From Actinobacteria bacterium UBA4719 (lineage in GTDB: Bacteria; Actinomycetota; Actinomycetes; Actinomycetales; Dermatophilaceae): a stretch of DNA of 9,677 nucleotides. Below the pieces are notes generated by a model. The model made no database searches, was not told the origin of the DNA, and saw only the letters and a program-made list of their open reading frames with translations. A program made the position numbers and the translations under genes. Below are positions 5,618-9,677 of the stretch, piece after piece (positions within the stretch are counted from its first letter, which is position 1; each line of letters opens with the position of its first letter). The DNA lies in the NCBI GenBank assembly GCA_002404345.1, contig DHJN01000128.1, forward strand, positions 1-9,677, in the 5' to 3' direction.

Positions 5618-8113
5618 ATGACCAATCTGACCCGGGTGGAAGCGGGGGAGCGATCCGCCCTCATCGAGGTCACCGGATACCGGGTCGAGCTGGATCTCGC
5701 CCAGGGCGCCACGACCTTCGAGTCCTCGAGCACTGTGCGTTTCAGCTGCGCCGAACCGGGTGCGTCGACGTTCCTGGACGTCAAGCCGCAACGGCTCCAC
5801 CGAGCCACCCTGAACGACGTGGCGATCGACCTCGCCGACTTCGACGGTGAGCGGATCGCGCTGACCGGACTGGCCCTGGCGAACGAGGTCGTGGTGACGG
5901 CGACGATGACCTACAGCAACGACGGGCAGGGCCTGCATCGGGCGGTCGACATGGCAGACGACCGGCACTACGTCTTCGGGCACTCGTTCCTGGACGCCGC
6001 GCCCCGGGTCTTCGCCTGCTTCGACCAGCCCGACCTCAAGGCCCCCTATGACGTCAGCGTGACCGCACCGCCCGAGTGGATCGTGCTCGGCAACGGTGCC
6101 GCCAGACGCATCGGCGAGGGGCGCTGGGTGCTGGCGACAACGAAGCCGTTGGCCACCTACTTCTTCACCGTCTGCGCCGGCCCCTATGTCTCGGTCACGG
6201 CCGTGCATGACGGTATCCCGTTGGGCATCCACGCCCGGGCCTCGTTGCGTGAGCCGCTGGAACGCCAGGCCGAGCAGATGCTCACCATCACCCGGCAGTC
6301 CTTCGACTACTACCACTCGCTGTTCGGCATTCGTTATCCGTTCGGGGAGTACCACCAGGTCTATGTCCCCGAGTTCAACGCCGGCGCGATGGAGAACCCT
6401 GGCTGCGTGACACTGCGTGACCAGTACGTGTTCCGCGGGGCCACGACCCGCGACGAGGTGCTGACCCGGTCCAGCACCATCTCGCACGAGATGGCCCACA
6501 TGTGGTTCGGCGACCTGGTGACCATGCAGTGGTGGGACGACCTGTGGCTGAACGAGTCGTTCGCCGAGTACATGTCCCACCGAACCCTTTGTGAGGCAAC
6601 GGAGTTCACCGACGCCTGGGTCGACTCCTCGATGGCCCGCAAGCCGTGGGGTTATGCCGCCGAACGGACGCCGTCGACCCACCCCGTGGCCGGCTCGCCA
6701 GCACCTGACGCTCAGTCGGCGCTGCAGAACTTTGACGGCATCTCCTACGCCAAGGGGGCCGCCACACTGCGTCAGCTGATCGCCCACATCGGCGATGCCT
6801 CGTTCATCTCCGGGGTGGCGGAGTACCTGCGCTCCCACGCCTACGGCAACGCCGCACTCGTGGACTTCCTCGGGGCGATGGAGCGTGCCAGCGGCAAGGA
6901 CCTGCAGGGGTGGGCCGACGCCTGGCTAAGGACCGCGGGGCTCGACTCGATCTCGGTGGAGACGGTCACGGATCAGGGTTCGATCACGTCGGCCACGGTG
7001 CGCAGGATGGCGCCCGCGGCCTATCCGGCGGATCGCCCGCACAGCCTCGATGTCGCTGGATTCACAAGCGGCACAGAGGTATTCCGCGTGGTCACCACGG
7101 TGGACCGCGACGAGACCGACCTGCCGGAGCTGGAGGGCAAGCCGACAGCGAGCATGGTCATCCCCAACGCGACGGACCTGACCTGGGCCAACATCAAGCT
7201 CGACGCGGCCACGGTCGCCGCCGCGCCGACTGAGCTCTCGGCAGTGCCCCAGGCGCAGGCTCGGGCGGTTGTCTGGACGGCCCTGATCGACGGAGTCGCC
7301 CTGGCCGAGATCGACCCGCGACACCTGCTGGCCGTTCTGTCGACATCTTGGGCCAGCGAGAGCAACCAGTCGATCATCGACCGGGTGGGTCTGCTGATGA
7401 CCCAGCGGATCATCCCCGCGTTCATCCCGTCCGGCGAGCAGGACGGCGCCCATGCCGTGCTGGCCAACTCCGCCGCCTCGATGCTCGCTCAGGCGGTGCC
7501 CGGCTCGTCACGGGCTCTGGTGGCCGCGAGATACGTGGCGACCTCGTCCGCAGATGAGGACCTGCTGCGCCGCTGGGCGGGCGGGGAGCAGCTGCCCGAG
7601 GGCCTCTATGGGGACTCGGACTTCCGTTGGGTGGTCCTCGGCAACCTGGCTCGACGGGGCGCCATCGGGGGGTCAGCCGAGCTGGACGCCGCGCTGGATC
7701 GGGACCGCACCATGGCGGGCAACCTGAAATGGTTGCAGGCCAAGGCTTCTGCGCCAGATGCGTCGGCCAAGGTCTGGGCCTGGGAGCAGATCACCGGAGA
7801 GCACGGACGATCCAACTACGAGCTGAACGCATTAGCCGCTGGTTTCTGGCACTCCAGCGACCAGGACGTCCTGCGACCGTATGTCGCGCGCTACTTCACC
7901 GATGTGCCGGCGCTGTCCGGGCGAGTCGGTGAGGACGCCCTGGCCACAGTTGCCGCGTTGGCCTATCCAGGCCGCCTGGTCGAGGATTCCACGGCGGCCC
8001 TGTCCGCGGCGGCCCTGCGTCGCCGGGACCTGACAGCCTCGGTCCGCCGGGCCATGGTGGACGCCGACTCCCAGCTGCGTGAGGCGCTGGCGTCCCGGGC
8101 CGTATTCGGGTGA
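5618..8113 (+). CDS. pepN: Aminopeptidase N (M1 family zinc aminopeptidase)
   Basis: Cytosolic zinc exopeptidase that removes N-terminal amino acids from peptides, working late in protein turnover. It has 831 residues; E. coli and mycobacterial PepN are about 860-870. Order: N-terminal beta domain (about 1-190); catalytic domain with the exopeptidase motif GAMEN at 256-260 and HEMAH (His290, Glu291, His294), followed after 18 residues by zinc ligand Glu313 in WLNESFAEY; catalytic Tyr377 in SYAKGAATLRQL; then an alpha-helical C-terminal half of the ERAP1_C type (about 500-820). No signal peptide or membrane segment is seen. The ATG at 5618 follows a modest purine-rich site (GAGAGAG, 6 nt upstream); a GTG at 5611 lies in another frame. 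It follows htpX by 40 nt without an obvious promoter of its own, and converges with yajQ across a hairpin. Confidence 0.96.
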   Translation: MTNLTRVEAGERSALIEVTGYRVELDLAQGATTFESSSTVRFSCAEPGASTFLDVKPQRLHRATLNDVAIDLADFDGERIALTGLALANEVVVTATMTYSNDGQGLHRAVDMADDRHYVFGHSFLDAAPRVFACFDQPDLKAPYDVSVTAPPEWIVLGNGAARRIGEGRWVLATTKPLATYFFTVCAGPYVSVTAVHDGIPLGIHARASLREPLERQAEQMLTITRQSFDYYHSLFGIRYPFGEYHQVYVPEFNAGAMENPGCVTLRDQYVFRGATTRDEVLTRSSTISHEMAHMWFGDLVTMQWWDDLWLNESFAEYMSHRTLCEATEFTDAWVDSSMARKPWGYAAERTPSTHPVAGSPAPDAQSALQNFDGISYAKGAATLRQLIAHIGDASFISGVAEYLRSHAYGNAALVDFLGAMERASGKDLQGWADAWLRTAGLDSISVETVTDQGSITSATVRRMAPAAYPADRPHSLDVAGFTSGTEVFRVVTTVDRDETDLPELEGKPTASMVIPNATDLTWANIKLDAATVAAAPTELSAVPQAQARAVVWTALIDGVALAEIDPRHLLAVLSTSWASESNQSIIDRVGLLMTQRIIPAFIPSGEQDGAHAVLANSAASMLAQAVPGSSRALVAARYVATSSADEDLLRRWAGGEQLPEGLYGDSDFRWVVLGNLARRGAIGGSAELDAALDRDRTMAGNLKWLQAKASAPDASAKVWAWEQITGEHGRSNYELNALAAGFWHSSDQDVLRPYVARYFTDVPALSGRVGEDALATVAALAYPGRLVEDSTAALSAAALRRRDLTASVRRAMVDADSQLREALASRAVFG

Positions 8114-8140
8114 GGGGTACGGCATACAGACGTTGGCAAC

Positions 8141-8165
8141 AGTCCTGGACTGTTTGTTCAGGACT
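8141..8165. terminator. Hairpin between convergent pepN and yajQ, probable bidirectional terminator
   Basis: AGTCCTGGAC (8141-8150) can pair with GTTCAGGACT (8156-8165), giving a 10-bp stem with one G-U pair and a 5-nt loop. It lies in the 73-nt gap between two converging stop codons, where a shared terminator is expected. No T-run follows on either strand, as is common in high-G+C actinobacteria. A competing hairpin uses AACAGTCC (8138-8145) with GGACTGTT (8147-8154). Confidence 0.6.
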
Positions 8166-8186
8166 CATACCACGTCGTGGAGCGGC

Positions 8187-8681
8187 TCAGCGATAGTTGG
8201 TGAACTGGACGGCGATCTCCAGTTCGGCGCTCCGCAGCATCGTCATGACGGCCTGGAGGTCGTCCTTGGACTTACTGGACACGCGTAGCTCGTCGCCCTG
8301 GATGAGGGGCTTCACGGTCTTGCCGAACTCTTCGCGGATCAGCTTGGCGATCTTCTTGGCTTCCTCCTGGCTGATGCCGTCCTTGAGGGAGGCCTCGAGA
8401 CGATACTCCTTGCCGGAGAGCTGGGGTTCCTTGTCGCCAAGATCCAGGGCCTTGAGCGAGACGTTGCGCTTGATCAGCTTGGTCTGGAAGACATCAAGGA
8501 CCGCGAGCACACGTTCCTCCGAGTTGGCCTTGATCAGGATGTTCTCGCCGCTCCACTCGATGGAGGCTCCAACGTTCTTGAAGTCGTAGCGCTGGGAGAT
8601 CTCCTTCTGGGACTGCGTCAGCGCGTTGCTGACCTCCTGCTTGTCGACCTTGCTCACGACGTCGAACGATGCGTCGGCCAT
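8187..8681 (-). CDS. yajQ: YajQ-family nucleotide-binding protein (DUF520)
   Basis: Small soluble cytoplasmic protein; some family members bind nucleic acid or, in Xanthomonas, cyclic di-GMP, but the role in actinobacteria is unsettled. It has 164 residues against 163 in E. coli. The N-terminus MADASFDVVSKVDKQEVSNA and the segment EISQRYDFKNVGASIEW are family hallmarks, as are GKEYRLEASLKDGISQEEAK and the C-terminal SKDDLQAVMTMLR ending in AVQFTNYR. Two ferredoxin-like halves are expected from the family fold. The start is fixed by AAGGAG (plus-strand 8687-8692), 5 nt before the ATG. The gene is less G+C-biased than its neighbours, with many AAG and ATC codons from a Lys/Ile-rich protein. It converges with pepN and is divergent from tRNA-Tyr; the leader upstream is unusual and described separately. 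Confidence 0.95.
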   Translation of the reverse strand: MADASFDVVSKVDKQEVSNALTQSQKEISQRYDFKNVGASIEWSGENILIKANSEERVLAVLDVFQTKLIKRNVSLKALDLGDKEPQLSGKEYRLEASLKDGISQEEAKKIAKLIREEFGKTVKPLIQGDELRVSSKSKDDLQAVMTMLRSAELEIAVQFTNYR

Positions 8682-8690
8682 GTCGGCTCC

Positions 8691-8786
8691 TTAGGGGATT
8701 GTCAGGTGGGGTCCCCCCGCGAAGCGAGGGGATGACGATGTCGTGGTGTCCTTGTGTGATGTCTTTGTCGTGGTGTCGCATGTCAT
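8691..8786 (-). CDS. Possible 31-codon Thr-rich leader peptide upstream of yajQ
   Basis: On the minus strand an ATG at 8786-8784 opens 31 codons ending in TAA at 8693-8691. The stop shares two bases with the AAGGAG ribosome site of yajQ, an arrangement that would allow translational coupling. The peptide starts MTCDTTTKTSHKDTTTSSSP and has nine Thr and five Ser. The Thr-rich part is a 27-nt repeat, nine codons, so the repeat is in phase with this frame. No clear ribosome site precedes the ATG and there is no known homologue. It could be chance reading through a repeat. Confidence 0.25.
   Translation of the reverse strand: MTCDTTTKTSHKDTTTSSSPRFAGGPHLTIP
8712..8732 (-). promoter_or_regulatory. 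Leader hairpin upstream of yajQ
   Basis: TCCCC (plus strand 8712-8716) pairs with GGGGA (8728-8732), and CGC (8718-8720) with GCG (8724-8726), with one mismatch between them and a 3-nt loop. The centre, GCGAAGC on the plus strand (GCTTCGC in the yajQ sense), is a known unusually stable mini-hairpin sequence in DNA. It lies about 20 nt ahead of the yajQ ribosome site, inside the transcribed leader if the promoter is further upstream. No T-run follows, so a structural or translational role is more likely than termination. Confidence 0.4.
8739..8777. repeat. Direct repeat in the yajQ-tRNA intergenic region
   Basis: TGTCGTGGTGTC occurs at 8739-8750 and again at 8766-8777, a period of 27 nt. The repeats lie between divergent yajQ and tRNA-Tyr, so they might be regulator-binding half sites, or simply the in-phase repeat of the small Thr-rich frame on the other strand. 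Confidence 0.6.
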
Positions 8787-8824
8787 GATGCGCCCGCCCG
8801 ATTGGACGAACACCGTGGTGGGGT

Positions 8825-8833
8825 TGCTATCCT
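8825..8833 (+). promoter_or_regulatory. Probable extended -10 promoter element of tRNA-Tyr
   Basis: TGC followed by TATCCT (8828-8833) resembles an extended -10 box (TGN then TATAAT, matching at positions 1, 2, 3 and 6). Start of transcription would fall near 8840, a few bases before the mature tRNA at 8848. TTGGAC at 8802-8807 resembles a -35 box, but the 20-nt spacer is longer than usual. Confidence 0.5.
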
Positions 8834-8847
8834 TCCATCCGCACCAA

Positions 8848-8928
8848 GGCAGGTTGCCCGAGCGGCCAATGGGAGTGGACTGTAAATCCATCGCGAAAGC
8901 TTCGAAGGTTCGAATCCTTCACCTGCCA
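8848..8928 (+). tRNA. tRNA-Tyr (anticodon GUA)
   Basis: An 81-nt class II tRNA. Acceptor stem GGCAGGT (8848-8854) pairs perfectly with ACCTGCC (8921-8927), with discriminator A8928. D stem CCC/GGG (8857-8859, 8871-8873). Anticodon stem GTGGA/TCCAT (8875-8879, 8887-8891, one G-U pair) encloses the loop CTGTAAA with anticodon GTA at 8882-8884. The long variable arm occupies 8892-8903, and the T arm GAAGG/CCTTC (8904-8908, 8916-8920) carries the loop TTCGAAT. The arrangement resembles E. coli tRNA-Tyr. The CCA end is not encoded (CCC follows), as in many actinobacterial tRNAs. Confidence 0.98.
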
Positions 8929-8939
8929 CCCCGTGCTCG

Positions 8940-8981
8940 AGAGGGCCTCTGACCTGCGGAAACGTAGTTCGGAGGCCCTCT
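8940..8981 (+). terminator. Terminator of tRNA-Tyr
   Basis: AGAGGGCCTC (8940-8949) pairs perfectly with GAGGCCCTCT (8972-8981). The stem can extend inward by three more pairs (one G-U), leaving a loop of about 16 nt. It begins 11 nt after the tRNA and is followed by a short T/A-rich tail (TTCATATA). Six-pair ATACCC/GGGTAT arms follow at 8986-9002. Confidence 0.8.
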
Positions 8982-8982
8982 T

Positions 8983-9443
8983 CATATACCCAATGGGGGT
9001 ATCGAAACGGTGCTGTTTTGGCGATCCTCAGGGCTTTGGGTCGCAAGGCTTTGACCAGCGTAAACGCGTAAACCGGATCGGGTGGCGCTGGGTCCGCCCG
9101 GAATACGCCTGGAAGTTCGTGCGTTCGTGCCACGCAACTTGCCGCCGTTCCTCGTCCACCGCGGATTCTCCGCGGCCATGGCGTCGTAGTAACAGCGCCT
9201 GGGGGAGGTCAGAGCCGGGTGTGAGGACGTCCCTGCAGTCGAGCAGCTGGTCAAGCGCCCCGACGAGCGGCGGGCCAGGAGAAGGTTGTCCAAGCGCTCG
9301 AGCGATGCGGCGGCGAAACGGTCCGCGCCCAACACCATGCCGGGCGGTCGTGGAAAGGCCGTAGTGAGATATCCAGGCGGGTGTCGTGGACAGGGCATTG
9401 AAGCGCTGACCGAGGAGCCGATAGGCCGCGGATTGGCTCCTGC
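8983..9443. other. Non-coding or decayed stretch, no gene supported
   Basis: No reading frame on either strand gives a recognisable protein, and the open frames present contain Arg/Ser/Pro-rich translations typical of shadow reading of G+C-rich DNA. A minus-strand segment around 9133-9048 (HELPGVFRADPAPPDP) weakly recalls the N-terminal part of AbiEi/DUF559-type proteins, but it is out of frame with any plausible upstream part. No tRNA, transposase or copy of the tRNA 3' end that would mark an integrated element is visible. The region may be a relic of lost genes. Confidence 0.5.
9058..9073. repeat. Tandem 8-nt direct repeat
   Basis: GCGTAAAC occurs twice back to back (9058-9065 and 9066-9073). 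Adjacent 8-bp repeats can be a slippage product or the footprint left when a mobile element with an 8-bp target duplication is lost. Nothing around it distinguishes these. Confidence 0.6.
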
Positions 9444-9554
9444 ATGCCGATGCGTGTCGTCCTTGTCCTGAACCTGCTGCTCGTCGGCGGTCTGGTCGCA
9501 GTCGGGTTGTCCGCGCATACCCTTGGGGCGCTTGCGGGCCGGTCAGGATGCTGA
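9444..9554 (+). pseudogene. 36-codon hydrophobic fragment resembling the start of a cation diffusion facilitator
   Basis: ATG at 9444 (or 9450) opens 36 codons. The part NLLLVGGLVAVGLSAHTLG reads as one membrane helix and resembles the first helix of cation diffusion facilitator (CzcD/ZitB-type) metal exporters, where N-L-x-L-V-x-G-L-x-V-V-G-x-x-A-H-S-x-G is common in actinobacteria. The family's next segment, with Asp ligands in a GADYLAD-like motif, is absent; the frame ends instead with a stop inside the hairpin at 9535-9562. No good ribosome site is seen. It is most likely a decayed remnant, though a genuine one-helix small membrane protein cannot be excluded. The family resemblance is from memory. 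Confidence 0.35.
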
Positions 9555-9562
9555 CCGGTCTG
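9535..9562. terminator. Strong hairpin between two converging hydrophobic reading frames
   Basis: CCGGTCAG (9539-9546) pairs perfectly with CTGACCGG (9551-9558) around the 4-nt loop GATG, and the stem can extend by four more pairs (two G-U) to 9535 and 9562. It begins 1 nt after the minus-strand stop at 9564-9566, where a terminator for a gene entering from the right would be expected. It also contains the stop of the plus-strand fragment. No T-run is present. Confidence 0.6.
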
Positions 9563-9563
9563 G

Positions 9564-9677
9564 TCATTTCGCCAAACCGGCCACGAGGTTGATGGACGCC
9601 GAGATGATGACCACACCCAGCGGAAACGACAGCCAAAGCGTGGGGTAATGTCATGCGTCGGATCTGCTTGGATTCGA
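9564..9677 (-). pseudogene. C-terminal end of a membrane protein entering from the right edge, apparently frameshifted
   Basis: Reading the minus strand back from TGA at 9566-9564, the last 28 codons give WLSFPLGVVIISASINLVAG followed by LAK, a convincing single membrane helix. That frame meets a TGA at 9653-9651 with no start codon in a sensible place. One base of change in the GGGG run at 9642-9645 (CCCC on the minus strand) joins it to the frame reading ESKQIRRMTLP, open to the window edge. This suggests a frameshift, either real or from sequencing. A terminator-like hairpin follows the stop by 1 nt, supporting a real gene end. I do not recognise the family; the spacing of Pro, Trp and FPLG faintly recalls the end of small TRAP-transporter (DctQ) subunits. 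Confidence 0.4.

Noticed and set aside
5444..6838. Minus-strand frame of 464 codons opposite htpX/pepN
   Set aside because: Antisense shadow of pepN; the sense strand carries the complete M1 aminopeptidase motifs.
8783..9133. Minus-strand frame of 116 codons containing GVAGEGFEPSKLSRWIYSPL
   Set aside because: That segment is the reverse complement of the tRNA-Tyr gene, a well-known false protein in annotations. The rest spans the tRNA terminator. Not a gene.
9048..9240. Possible AbiEi/DUF559-like protein relic on the minus strand
   Set aside because: Only a short HELPGVFRADPAPPDP stretch recalls the family; the flanking parts need frame changes and no catalytic region is visible, so it is too weak to annotate.

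Overview
The window looks like ordinary chromosome from a high-G+C actinobacterium, possibly Micrococcales or Intrasporangiaceae-like (a guess). The reasons are strong G/C preference at third codon positions, GTG use as a start, purine-rich Shine-Dalgarno sites, 4-nt stop/start overlaps in the nuo genes, and an HtpX beginning MHNHYNGLK as in actinobacterial homologues.

Layout, left to right. (1) Positions 1-4615 are the end of a complex I operon: the last 524 codons of nuoL, then complete nuoM and nuoN, each joined to the previous gene by a 4-nt overlap. These encode the three antiporter-like membrane subunits thought to pump protons. nuoL and nuoN both carry low-complexity, tandem-repeat-derived inserts in the loop after predicted helix 13; nuoM does not. 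(2) Positions 4699-8113 hold htpX (membrane zinc protease) and pepN (M1 aminopeptidase), same strand, 40 nt apart. Just before htpX is a site resembling a SigR/SigH-type thiol-stress promoter. Together they would form a protein quality-control pair: HtpX cleaves damaged membrane proteins and PepN trims peptides. (3) A long hairpin at 8141-8165 separates pepN from the convergent yajQ on the minus strand. yajQ has a strong ribosome site and an unusual leader containing a Thr-rich small reading frame and a hairpin. (4) A tRNA-Tyr(GUA) gene with a promoter-like element and a strong terminator follows on the plus strand.

(5) From about 8983 to the end no intact gene can be supported. Every frame is broken or lacks protein-like sequence, except two short hydrophobic segments that converge on a strong hairpin at 9535-9562. 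On the plus strand is a 36-codon fragment resembling the first helix of a cation diffusion facilitator. On the minus strand is what looks like the C-terminus of a membrane protein entering from the right edge, apparently frameshifted at a GGGG run. This part looks eroded.

I found no CRISPR array, insertion sequence, phage gene or clear new multi-gene system. The best leads are the paired complex I loop inserts, the candidate stress promoter at htpX-pepN, the yajQ leader, and the possible frameshift at the right edge.
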